Of a stretch of 45,093 nt of DNA, positions 8,353 to 15,986 are shown piece after piece (within the stretch, counting starts at the first letter, position 1; every line of letters starts with the position of its first letter). The DNA is from Thermoleophilia bacterium (GTDB taxonomy: Bacteria; Actinomycetota; Thermoleophilia; Gaiellales; Gaiellaceae). The notes beneath the pieces are model-generated. The model saw nothing but the letters and a program-made list of their open reading frames with translations, had not been told where the DNA came from and searched no databases. Both the position numbers and the translations under genes were made by a program. The stretch is taken from positions 1-45,093 of the forward strand of contig JADLFG010000013.1 in NCBI GenBank assembly GCA_020845695.1, given 5' to 3'.

Positions 8353-9685
8353 GCCGCTCTCCCCCACGGTACCCCTCCTTCGTCACCTGCCGCGCACGCG
8401 CGATCGCCAGCGACCCCGGCGGGACGTCCTCCGTGATCGTGGAGCCCGCCGCGACCCAGGCGCCGTCCCCGATCTCGACGGGGGCGACGAACACATTGTG
8501 GCTGCCCGTGTGGACGCCGCGTCCGATCACCGTGCGCTGCTTCCCCTCCCCGAGCTCCGGCCGGTAGTTCGCGGTGATCGCGCCGGCGCCGATGTTCGTG
8601 CCCGCCCCGACCTCCGCATCCCCGATGTAGGACAGGTGGGGCACCTTCGCCCCCTCGCCGATCACCGAGCCCTTGACTTCCACGAACGTCCCGGCCTTCG
8701 CCCCCGCGCGCAGCGTCGCTCCCGGGCGCAGGTAGCAGAACGGCCCCACGAGCGCACCCGGCCCGATCTCGGCGTCGACGGCGACCGCGTGCGGACCGAC
8801 CTCGGCGGCGGCCGCGACCCGCGTGCGCCCCCGCAGCACCGTGAACGGATGCACGACCGCGTCGGGCTCGATCTCGACTGCCGGCTCGATCCAGGTCGTG
8901 GCCGGGTCGACGACGGTGACGCCGGCCAGCATGTGGCGCTCCAGGATCCGGTCGCGGAGTACCGCGGCCGCGCGCGCCAGCTCTACGCGCGTGTTCACCC
9001 CCTCGACAGCGGCCGGATCGGCCGCCTTCGAGACGCCGGCGACGCCGCCGGCGGCCACCAGGTGGCGGACCGCGTCCGTCAGGTACAGCTCCCCCTGCGC
9101 GTTGTGGGACTCGAGCCGGGCGATCGCGTCCCAGAGCGCCGGCACCCGGAAGACGTAGATCGACGAGTTGACCTCGCGGAGCGCGAGCTCGTCCGGGCTC
9201 GCGTCGGCCGCCTCCACGATCGCGCTCAGACGCCCGGAGCGGTCCCGCACGATCCGCCCGTAGCTGCCAGGGTCGGGGGGCTCGAACGAGAGCGCCGTCA
9301 CGGTCGCCCCGGCGTTCCGGTGCTCGGCGACGAGCACCTCGAGCACGTCGGCGGTCAGGAGCGGGGTGTCGCCGGCCAGCACGAGCAGGTCGCCCTCGAA
9401 CCCGCCGAGCGCCGCCCGCCCGGCGGCGACCGCGTCCCCGGTCCCGCGCGGCTCCTCCTGGACGGCGAGCGCGACGCCGGCCGGGAGCGTGCCCTCGAGC
9501 CCCGCCCGCGTGTCGGGCGAGCAGACAACGACGAACGGGGACGCTCTGAGCGGACCGGCCGCGGCGACGACCCAGTCGAGCAGCCGCCGCCCGAGCAGCG
9601 GGTGGAGATGCTTCGGCGTGCTCGACCTCATCCTGGTGCCGAGGCCGGCAGCCATGACGAGCGCTGCGAGTGGCGTGGCCGTCAT
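8345..9685 (-). CDS. glmU: Bifunctional UDP-GlcNAc pyrophosphorylase / glucosamine-1-phosphate acetyltransferase
   Basis: Makes UDP-N-acetylglucosamine for peptidoglycan. The 446-residue protein starts with the nucleotidyltransferase motif LVMAAGLGTRMRSSTPKHLH, continues with GTGDAV and the Asn of VNSSIYVF, and switches to a left-handed beta-helix hexapeptide-repeat acetyltransferase near residue 245 (FCYLRPGATLRAG, FVEVKGSVIGEGAKVPHLSYIG). The conserved acetyltransferase His and Tyr positions appear in HLSYIGDAEVG. It sits between tRNA-Gln upstream and prs downstream, a common glmU-prs arrangement. Confidence 0.97.
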   Translation of the reverse strand: MTATPLAALVMAAGLGTRMRSSTPKHLHPLLGRRLLDWVVAAAGPLRASPFVVVCSPDTRAGLEGTLPAGVALAVQEEPRGTGDAVAAGRAALGGFEGDLLVLAGDTPLLTADVLEVLVAEHRNAGATVTALSFEPPDPGSYGRIVRDRSGRLSAIVEAADASPDELALREVNSSIYVFRVPALWDAIARLESHNAQGELYLTDAVRHLVAAGGVAGVSKAADPAAVEGVNTRVELARAAAVLRDRILERHMLAGVTVVDPATTWIEPAVEIEPDAVVHPFTVLRGRTRVAAAAEVGPHAVAVDAEIGPGALVGPFCYLRPGATLRAGAKAGTFVEVKGSVIGEGAKVPHLSYIGDAEVGAGTNIGAGAITANYRPELGEGKQRTVIGRGVHTGSHNVFVAPVEIGDGAWVAAGSTITEDVPPGSLAIARARQVTKEGYRGGERHD

Positions 9686-9698
9686 CGGGGGGAGGTCA

Positions 9699-9772
9699 TG
9701 GCTGGGGCGGGAGGATTCGAACCTCCGGTCACGGGACCAAAACCCGCTGCCTTACCGCTTGGCTACGCCCCA
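9699..9772 (-). tRNA. tRNA-Gln (anticodon TTG)
   Basis: Read on the minus strand, acceptor arms TGGGGCG and CGCCCCA pair exactly. The D-arm region AGCCAAGCGGTAAGGC, a 5-bp anticodon stem around TTTTGGT (anticodon TTG, reading CAA) and a T-arm with GGTTCGAATCC are all present. The discriminator is G at 9702 and CCA is encoded at 9701-9699. It lies between ispE and glmU on the same strand, so it may be cut from a longer transcript. Confidence 0.96.
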
Positions 9773-9828
9773 TCGTCACCGGCCGGAGTATACGCGCCGC
9801 CCCCGCCCGGCCCGCCGTCTCGCGGCTG

Positions 9829-10668
9829 TCACGAAACGGGGGCCACCACCCACGAGCGTGTCCCCGCCGGCAGCGCCGCTGCCGCGCTCATCGCCTCCGG
9901 CTCCGTCGCGAAGAGCCCGTAGACGGCAGGCCCGGCCCCGCTCACGTCGGCCCGGAAAGCGCCGGCAGCTCGCAGGAGCTCGGGTAGCCCGCCGCCACCG
10001 CCCGCGGCCACTGCGAGGTCGTTCCCCGGCAGCCCGGCCAGGTCCGAGGCTCGAACGCAGCCGGGCAGCCAGGCGCGGAGCGCGTCCCGCCGCGCCTCGA
10101 AGCCGGCGCCTCCGCCGAGCTCGTCGAAACGCGCATAGACCGCGCCGGTCGAGGCCTTTGCGGCCCCGCCGGCCAGCGCGACGACGATCCGGTAGTCGAG
10201 CGGCAGCGCGAGCCCGGTCAACCGCTCACCCCGCCCCTCGGCCAGCTTCGGGCCCGGCTCGAGGAAGAACGGGACGTCGGAGCCAACCGAGGCGGCGATC
10301 TCGACCAGCCGGTCGGCCGGGAGCGGTGCCGGAAGCGTGCGGTTGGCGAGCACGAGCGCCGCGGCCGCGTCGGCGCTGCCGCCGCCGAGCCCGGCGGCGA
10401 CCGGGATCCCCTTCTCGAGCGTGACCCGCCAGCGTGCCTCGACGCCGGCCGTCTCGGCCAACCGCAGGAGCGCCAGCGCGACGATCGTGTCCCCCGCGAA
10501 GCCGGTCACCTCGAGCGGCGGCCCCGCCTCGAGCTCGAGGCGGTCGCGCAGATCGATCCGCTGGAGCACCGTCGCGACCGCGTGGTAGCCGTCGCCGCGG
10601 CGGGGACCGACGACGAGCGCCAGATTGAGCTTCGCGGCCGGTGTCGCGGCGAGCACTCGGGCGGTCAC
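9829..10668 (-). CDS. ispE: 4-diphosphocytidyl-2-C-methyl-D-erythritol kinase
   Basis: GHMP-family kinase of the MEP isoprenoid pathway; phosphorylates the 2-hydroxyl of CDP-ME. The 279-residue length fits. Visible are the N-terminal AKLNLAL...DGYH signature, the ATP loop PVAAGLGGGSADAAA, GSDVPFF, and the late substrate segment VSGAGPAVYGLF. The start is GTG 10668, which overlaps the rsmA stop in a GTGA, so ispE translation is coupled to rsmA. The rsmA-ispE pairing is common in actinobacteria. Confidence 0.95.
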   Translation of the reverse strand: MTARVLAATPAAKLNLALVVGPRRGDGYHAVATVLQRIDLRDRLELEAGPPLEVTGFAGDTIVALALLRLAETAGVEARWRVTLEKGIPVAAGLGGGSADAAAALVLANRTLPAPLPADRLVEIAASVGSDVPFFLEPGPKLAEGRGERLTGLALPLDYRIVVALAGGAAKASTGAVYARFDELGGGAGFEARRDALRAWLPGCVRASDLAGLPGNDLAVAAGGGGGLPELLRAAGAFRADVSGAGPAVYGLFATEPEAMSAAAALPAGTRSWVVAPVS

Positions 10669-11453
10669 GGCAACAGCTCCGCGAGGCGGAGGAACTCGGC
10701 GGGCGCCAGCGCCTCGGCCCGCGTCCCCGGCCCGTGCCCGAGCGCGGCGAGGGCGCCCGCGCCATCCGTCCGCACCGCCACGCCCGCGTGCTCGAGCGCG
10801 TTCGGCAGCGTCTTGCGCCGATGGGAGAACGCGGCCTGCACGACGCGTTTCAGGCGCGGGTACTCGGGGCCCCAGGTCCGCGTGCGCGCGAGCGCGACGA
10901 GCGCCGAGTCGACGTTCGGTCTCGGCCGGAAGCAGCTACGGGCCACCGGGTGGAAGCCGACGCGCTCGGCCGTGAGCTGGACGAGCACGGATACGGCCCC
11001 GTAGGCGCGGGTGGCGGGGCGGGCGACGAGCCGGTCGGCGACCTCGCGCTGGACCATCACGCACCAGCGGGAGATCGCCGGCAGCCCGTCGAGGCTCTCG
11101 ACGACGAGCGGGGTCGCGATCGAGTAGGGCAGGTTCGAGACCAGCTTCTCCGGCGGCGGCTCGAGCGAGGCGAGCGGGAGCACGAGCGCGTCTCCGATGA
11201 GGAGCCGCACGTTACCCGCCCCGTGAAGCGCCTCGCGCAGAGGCGCCTCGAGGCCGCGGTCGAGCTCGATCGCGTGCACGAGCGCGACCCGCTGCGCGAG
11301 GAAGCGCGTGAGCACGCCCAGCCCGGCCCCGACCTCGAGCACGACATCCGCCGGGTCGAGCGCGGCGAGGCGTCCGATCACGCGCAGGATGTTCTCGTCG
11401 ACGAGGAAGTGCTGCCCGAGCTCGCGATTGGGAACGACGGGCGGGCTGCTCAC
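10665..11453 (-). CDS. rsmA: 16S rRNA (adenine1518/1519-N6) dimethyltransferase
   Basis: Methylates two adjacent adenines in helix 45 of 16S rRNA late in 30S assembly. Starting at GTG 11453 gives 262 residues, the normal length. The protein opens with the family signature ELGQHFLVDENILRVI, then the SAM site VLEVGAGLGVLT, the acidic EL-D pair, the catalytic NLPYSIATPL motif, and the C-terminal helical domain with FSHRRKTLPNAL. The start codon overlaps the tatD stop (GTGA). The open frame extends upstream over tatD but that portion lacks family features. Confidence 0.96.
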   Translation of the reverse strand: MSSPPVVPNRELGQHFLVDENILRVIGRLAALDPADVVLEVGAGLGVLTRFLAQRVALVHAIELDRGLEAPLREALHGAGNVRLLIGDALVLPLASLEPPPEKLVSNLPYSIATPLVVESLDGLPAISRWCVMVQREVADRLVARPATRAYGAVSVLVQLTAERVGFHPVARSCFRPRPNVDSALVALARTRTWGPEYPRLKRVVQAAFSHRRKTLPNALEHAGVAVRTDGAGALAALGHGPGTRAEALAPAEFLRLAELLP

Positions 11454-12205
11454 GGGAGCCCGAATGCGGCTGCCGCGTTGGCCTCGAGCTGCCGCTCGAG
11501 CGCGCCCGGGTTCTGGCCGCGGGCGCGTGCGAGCGCGTCGAGCACGTGGACGACATTGGCCGGCTCGTTGCGCTCGCCCCGCACGGGCTGGGGCGCGAGG
11601 TAGGGGCAGTCGGTCTCGGCGAGGATCCGCTCGGCGGGGACACGCGCCGCCGCGAGCCGCAGCGCGTCCGCCTTCGGGTACGTGACGTTGCCCGCGAACG
11701 AGACGTAGTAGCCGCGCTCGAGCGCGGCCGGCAGGAGCCCCGGCGAGGAGAAGCAGTGGAGGACGACCGGCGGCCCCCCGGGGGGCACGCGGGCGAGGGC
11801 TGCGAGCGTGTCCTCCTCCGCGGCGCGGCTGTGCACGACGAGCGCCTTGCCGAGCTCGACCGCGAGCGCGATCTGGGCGTCGAACAGCGCTCGCTGGGCA
11901 TCGCGGGGCGCGTAGTCGCGGAAGTAGTCGAGCCCAGTCTCGCCGACCGCGACAGCTCTCGGGTGGGCGAGCAGGCCTCGCAGCTCGCCGAGGTCGTCCG
12001 GGCGCGCGTCGCGCGCCTGGTGGGGGTGCACGCCGAGCGCGGCGACGACGCCCTCGTGGGCCTCGGCCAGGGCGAGCGCCGCGCGGCACGAGGCGAGGCC
12101 GGAGCCGACCGTGACGACCCTGCGGACTCCGGCCGATCGGGCGCGCTCGAGCAAGACGGCAGCGGGCCCGTCGCAGGCGTCGAGGTGGGCGTGGGTGTCG
12201 ATCAC
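11450..12205 (-). CDS. tatD: TatD-family metal-dependent deoxyribonuclease
   Basis: TIM-barrel metallohydrolase of the TatD/YcfH family, a proposed 3'-5' DNase or DNA-repair/turnover nuclease. Start GTG 12205 gives 251 residues beginning VIDTHAHLD, the N-terminal metal site. Other ligands are in GVHPHQA, GETGLDYFRDYAP, LVVHSRAAEEDT, VLHCFS and the final AETDCPYLAP. The start overlaps the metG stop as GTGA. The metG-tatD-rsmA order is conserved in many Gram-positive bacteria. Confidence 0.93.
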   Translation of the reverse strand: MIDTHAHLDACDGPAAVLLERARSAGVRRVVTVGSGLASCRAALALAEAHEGVVAALGVHPHQARDARPDDLGELRGLLAHPRAVAVGETGLDYFRDYAPRDAQRALFDAQIALAVELGKALVVHSRAAEEDTLAALARVPPGGPPVVLHCFSSPGLLPAALERGYYVSFAGNVTYPKADALRLAAARVPAERILAETDCPYLAPQPVRGERNEPANVVHVLDALARARGQNPGALERQLEANAAAAFGLP

Positions 12206-13722
12206 CCGCTCGCCGCGGGCGGCTCGACGCGCGGGTAGAGCGGCGCCGCCGGCGCGATCCCGGTCGCCTCGAGCAGGCCCCCGTACGCGACCCCGGCCCA
12301 CGCCAGGTCACCGGGCTGACCGAGCGCGGCAAGCACGCGGGGCGCCGTGTCCGGAAGGTATGGGGCGAGCGCGACCGCGACGGCCCGCAGGCCGTCCGCG
12401 AGGTCGTGGAGCGTCCGGTCGAGCTCCTCCGCGCGGCCGGCGTCCTTCGCGAGCTGCCAGGGCGCGCGCTCCTCGACGTGGCGGTTGAGCTCGCGCACGA
12501 CCGCCCAGATCTCGTCGAGCGCGCCCGAGAGGTCGAAGCGGTCGAGCCTGCCCGCGACCTCCGGGCCCAGCCGGTCGAGCGCGGGACGCAGCGGCGAGTC
12601 CCACGCGGCCACGGGCAGGCGGCCGCCCCGGTACCGGGCGACCATCGCCGTGGTGCGGGAGAGCAGGTTCCCGAGCTCGTTGCCGAGCTCCCGCTCGTAG
12701 CGCTCGTGCAGCCCGTCGATCGTCGCCGAGCCGTCCTGGCCGAACGGCGTCACGCGCAGGAGGAAGAACCGGACCGGATCGACCCCGTAGACGGAGACGA
12801 GGTCGAGCGGGTCGATCACGTTCCCGACCGACTTCGAGATCTTGCGCTCGTCGAGCAGGAGGTAGCCGTGGACGAAGAGCTGCCGCGGGACGTCGTAGCC
12901 GGCGGCGAGGAGCAGGGCCGGCCAGATCACGCAGTGGAACTTGAGGATGTCCTTGGCGAGCAGGTGGCGGACGTGAGGCCAGAACCGGGGCCGCAGGTCG
13001 GCGCCGTCGGCCGCGTAGCTGAGCGCGCTCACGTAGTTGATCAGAGCGTCCACCCAGACGTAGATCACCTGATCCGGATCCCAGGGGACGGGGATGCCCC
13101 AGCGCTGGCTGCCCCGGCTGATCGAGATGTCCTCGAGCCCCTGCTCGATGAAGCGGCGTGCCTCGTTGTAGCGGATCCGCGGCAGCACGAACTCGGGGTT
13201 TCGGTCGTAGAGCGCGAGCAGCCGCTCCTGGTAGGCGGAGAGGCGGAAGAAGTAGTTCTTCTCCTCGAAGTGCTCGGGCACCGTGCCATGCTGCGGACAG
13301 CGACCGTCGTCGAGCTCGCCCGCCGTGTAGAACGCCTCGCAGCCGAGACAGTAGAGGCCGCTGTAGACGCCCTCGTACACCTCGCCGCGGTCGTACATCC
13401 GCTGCACGAAGTCCTGGACGACCGCCACGTGCCCCGGGTCGGTCGTGCGGATGAAGAAGTCGTTGGTCGCGTTCACCCGGACGGGCAGCTCCCGCCAGAC
13501 GCCGGCCATCCGGTCGACGAACTCCCGCGGCTCGAGCCCCTGCGCCTCCGCCACCTGGGCGATCTTGGAGCCGTGCTCGTCCGTGCCGGTGAGGAAGAAC
13601 GTCTCCTCACCGCGCTGGCGGTGGTGCCGCGCGAGCACGTCGGCCGCGATCGTCGTGTATGCGTGGCCGATGTGCGGCGTCGAGTTGACGTAGTAGATCG
13701 GCGTCGTCACGTAGAAGGTCAT
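12202..13722 (-). CDS. metG: Methionyl-tRNA synthetase
   Basis: Class I aminoacyl-tRNA synthetase charging tRNA-Met. About 506 residues from ATG 13722 (MTFYVTTPIYYVN); a TTG three codons earlier is the alternative. Signatures are HIGH near residue 20, KISKS near 293 (the usual KMSKS, with Ile), GTDEHGSKI, and one zinc knuckle region CLGCEAFY...CPQHG. A Rossmann core, connective peptide and anticodon-binding helices are present, but there is no C-terminal tRNA-binding EMAP-like domain. The N-terminus lies inside the 3' end of the M23 peptidase frame. It is first of the metG-tatD-rsmA-ispE overlap chain. Confidence 0.95.
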   Translation of the reverse strand: MTFYVTTPIYYVNSTPHIGHAYTTIAADVLARHHRQRGEETFFLTGTDEHGSKIAQVAEAQGLEPREFVDRMAGVWRELPVRVNATNDFFIRTTDPGHVAVVQDFVQRMYDRGEVYEGVYSGLYCLGCEAFYTAGELDDGRCPQHGTVPEHFEEKNYFFRLSAYQERLLALYDRNPEFVLPRIRYNEARRFIEQGLEDISISRGSQRWGIPVPWDPDQVIYVWVDALINYVSALSYAADGADLRPRFWPHVRHLLAKDILKFHCVIWPALLLAAGYDVPRQLFVHGYLLLDERKISKSVGNVIDPLDLVSVYGVDPVRFFLLRVTPFGQDGSATIDGLHERYERELGNELGNLLSRTTAMVARYRGGRLPVAAWDSPLRPALDRLGPEVAGRLDRFDLSGALDEIWAVVRELNRHVEERAPWQLAKDAGRAEELDRTLHDLADGLRAVAVALAPYLPDTAPRVLAALGQPGDLAWAGVAYGGLLEATGIAPAAPLYPRVEPPAASG

Positions 13723-15058
13723 CGAGGCCAATCATAGGGTTGCCCCTCCACGGCCCCCGTCGCGTGCGGAGCCCGGGCGCACCGGCGAGCGGGGCCCGGC
13801 GCGAGCCGGCCGAGCAGGCGGACGCGCGTGGCGCGGGCGCGGACGCGATCGCCGCAGCGCGCTCTTGCCGATCGGGCCCGGGCGGCGGTGGAGCGGCCGG
13901 CGCAGGCCGTGCCGCTCCGGCCGGACGGCGACCGGCGAGCAGGCACGCGGCGAGCACGACGCCGAGGCCGGCAGCGACGAGCCTCGGGGCCGGACCGCCC
14001 ATCCCGGCCTCGCCGGCAGCGGCAATCGCCGCCCCGGCCTCGACGGCCGGTGGCTGCCCCGACCGGGAGCGCTCGGACACCGCGGGCGCCTGCGCACGCT
14101 CACCGCCGGCGGCACGCGCCCGCGGCCCGCCGGACCTGAGCTTGGCGCGCGTCCCGCGTGCCGGCGCGGGCTCGCCGGTCCCGGGGGCGACACTCGAGCT
14201 CCCCGGGAGCGCCGCGCCCGTGCCGGCGGACCTCGTCTCCGGCCCGCCCGCTTCACGCGCCCGATCGCGGTCTGGGCCGCCGGCCTCGATGGCACTCCCC
14301 GGGGCCGCCGTGCCGGGCTCGAGCCCCTCGGCGTCACCGGCCTGCGGGGCCGCCGGAGCAGCGGGCGGAGGCGGCGGCGGAGCGGGCATCGCCGTCGCTG
14401 CCGGAGCCGGCACGACGGGATTCCCCTGCTCCACCGCGGGCGCGCCTGCGGCATCCGGGACGGCGCCGGCCGGCGCGGCCACTGGCTCCGGATCCGCCGG
14501 CGCGGCCGCCGGGGAGGCGCTCGGCACCTCGGGCGCGGGCGGAGAGACCGGCGCCGTCCCGCTCCCGCTTGGACGGCCGGGGAGCAGGCCGAGCGGGTCG
14601 ATGTACGCGTCCGCCCGTCCGGCCAGGCGTACGCCGAGGTGTACGTAGGGTTGCGCGTGCTCCGGCTGTCCCGACGGACCGACCGCTCCGACGGGCTCAC
14701 CCTCGGCAACGTCCTGGCCGCCCGCCACGCCGATCGCGCCGAGGTGGATCAGCGTGACGGCGTAGCCGTCCACGGTCGTGATCGTCACGGTGCGCCCATG
14801 GCCCGGGAGGGTGCCGGCGAAACTGACCCTGCCCGCGGCCGGCGCCAGCACCACCGCGCCCGCCGGAGCGCCGACGTCGATACCGCGGTGCTGGCCGCCC
14901 GCGTAGGGATCGCCCGCGTTGCGGAACCCGGCGAGCACGGACCCCTCGACGGGCCAGGACCACCCGAGCGCCGACGGCGGCCACACGAGCACAACGAGCA
15001 TGAGCGCGATGGCCGGGCGGAAGCGGAGACCGAGGGGACGTAACCGGGTGTTGTCCAT
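13607..15058 (-). CDS. M23 family peptidoglycan endopeptidase with long Pro/Ala-rich tail
   Basis: A 483-residue exported protein from ATG 15058. A signal peptide or N-terminal membrane helix (residues about 14-32) is followed by a LytM/M23 domain with GxxHRGIDVGAPAGAVVLAP, HLGAIGVAGGQ and YVHLGVRL, containing the usual His and Asp metal ligands. It probably cleaves peptide cross-links in the wall. From about residue 165 the protein is a low-complexity Pro/Ala/Gly region that ends in a possible membrane helix (LVAAGLGVVLAACLLAG) and an Arg-rich segment. The frame continues 116 bases into metG, so the true C-terminus is uncertain. Confidence 0.82.
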   Translation of the reverse strand: MDNTRLRPLGLRFRPAIALMLVVLVWPPSALGWSWPVEGSVLAGFRNAGDPYAGGQHRGIDVGAPAGAVVLAPAAGRVSFAGTLPGHGRTVTITTVDGYAVTLIHLGAIGVAGGQDVAEGEPVGAVGPSGQPEHAQPYVHLGVRLAGRADAYIDPLGLLPGRPSGSGTAPVSPPAPEVPSASPAAAPADPEPVAAPAGAVPDAAGAPAVEQGNPVVPAPAATAMPAPPPPPPAAPAAPQAGDAEGLEPGTAAPGSAIEAGGPDRDRAREAGGPETRSAGTGAALPGSSSVAPGTGEPAPARGTRAKLRSGGPRARAAGGERAQAPAVSERSRSGQPPAVEAGAAIAAAGEAGMGGPAPRLVAAGLGVVLAACLLAGRRPAGAARPAPAAPPPPGPDRQERAAAIASAPAPRASACSAGSRRAPLAGAPGLRTRRGPWRGNPMIGLDDLLRDDADLLRQLDAAHRPRIHDDRGRRARAAPPPAR

Positions 15059-15069
15059 CTCGACAACAC
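15048..15069. promoter_or_regulatory. Operator-like inverted repeat over the M23 peptidase start codon
   Basis: An 8-bp perfect inverted repeat, GTGTTGTC - 6 bases - GACAACAC, spans the ATG of the M23 peptidase and ends at its -10 box. A third copy of the GACAAC half-site occurs in the -35 element. The position suggests a repressor site or an mRNA 5' hairpin. No regulator can be named from sequence. Confidence 0.5.
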
Positions 15070-15097
15070 GCTAGCACGGGAGAGCGAGCGTTGTCAA
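15068..15097 (-). promoter_or_regulatory. Sigma-70-type promoter of the M23 peptidase
   Basis: On the minus strand TTGACA (15097-15092) is an exact -35 consensus, followed after 18 bases by TAGCGT (15073-15068), a good actinobacterial -10. Transcription would begin near 15061, only about 3 bases before the ATG, so the mRNA is likely leaderless or nearly so. Confidence 0.6.
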
Positions 15098-15103
15098 ATA
15101 CGG

Positions 15104-15916
15104 CTACAGCGAGGCCCGGTAGAGCTCGTTCGCCGGCAGGCCTGCAACCTCGGCGACGACCCGGGCCGCGAGCCGCCGCGGCGTCCCGGCGGCGGCGAGG
15201 GCGACGACCGCCGCCCGCGCGCGCTCGACCGCACGCCCGTCGCCGTCTCCGGCCGGCGCCGGGCCCAGGACCAGCGTGATCTCCCCTTTCGGCGGCCGCT
15301 CGAAGCGCGCGGCCAGCTCGGCGGCCGTTCCGCGCTCGACCTCCTCGAAGCGCTTCGTCAGCTCCCGGCAGACGGCGGCGGGCCAGTCCGAAGCGGTGGC
15401 GGCAAGGCTCGCGAGCGTCCGCGGCAGCCGCCCCGGGGACTCGAACGCGACGGCGGGTCCACCCCACTCGGCGAGCTCCTGCCAGAGCGCGACCCTGCCC
15501 GGCTCCGTCCTCGGTACATAGCCCACGAACGCGTAGCGCTCGCCCGCGAGACCGCTCCGCACGAGCGCCGTCTCGACGGCCGACGGGCCCGGCGCGACCG
15601 TCACCTCGACTCCCGCTGCGAGCGCCGCCGCGATCAGACGGGCGCCCGGGTCGTTGATTCCCGGCAGGCCGGCATCGCTCACGAGCGCGACCCGCTGCCC
15701 GGCCTCGAGCAGCGGCAGCACCTCGGCGGTGCGCCGCGCCTCGCTGAAGCGCTCGTAGCTCACGAGCCGGGCCTCGACGCCGTGGCGATCGAGCAGGGTC
15801 CGCGTCCGGCGCGTGTCCTCGCACAGCACGAGATCCGCTTCCCCGAGCTGCCGCAGCACCCTGAGCGTCACGTCCTCGAGGTTCCCGATCGGCGTGGCGC
15901 AGACGACGAGCGGCAC
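15104..15916 (-). CDS. rsmI: 16S rRNA 2'-O-ribose C1402 methyltransferase
   Basis: SAM-dependent tetrapyrrole-methylase-fold enzyme that 2'-O-methylates C1402 in the ribosomal P site. The 270 residues fit the family. Motifs are VVCATPIGNLEDVTLRVLR at the start, CEDTRRTRTLLDRHG, LVSDAGLPGINDPGARL (SAM-binding), APGPSAVETAL, and the late RELTKRFEEVERG and KGEITLVLGP. It stops 7 bases before the -35 of the M23 promoter and diverges from the LCP gene. Rho-independent termination is not evident. Confidence 0.96.
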   Translation of the reverse strand: MPLVVCATPIGNLEDVTLRVLRQLGEADLVLCEDTRRTRTLLDRHGVEARLVSYERFSEARRTAEVLPLLEAGQRVALVSDAGLPGINDPGARLIAAALAAGVEVTVAPGPSAVETALVRSGLAGERYAFVGYVPRTEPGRVALWQELAEWGGPAVAFESPGRLPRTLASLAATASDWPAAVCRELTKRFEEVERGTAAELAARFERPPKGEITLVLGPAPAGDGDGRAVERARAAVVALAAAGTPRRLAARVVAEVAGLPANELYRASL

Positions 15917-15986
15917 TCAGGCGGCCCCCCGGCCACGTCCGCTGTCGCGGTCAGCGCTCACCGTGTGGCTACCATACCCCCTCGTC

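Noticed and set aside
5012..8436. Long plus-strand open frames opposite rplY, pth, prs and glmU
   Set aside because: They are antisense shadows typical of very GC-rich DNA: Arg/Pro/Gly-rich translations with no family motif, while the minus strand carries recognisable housekeeping genes.
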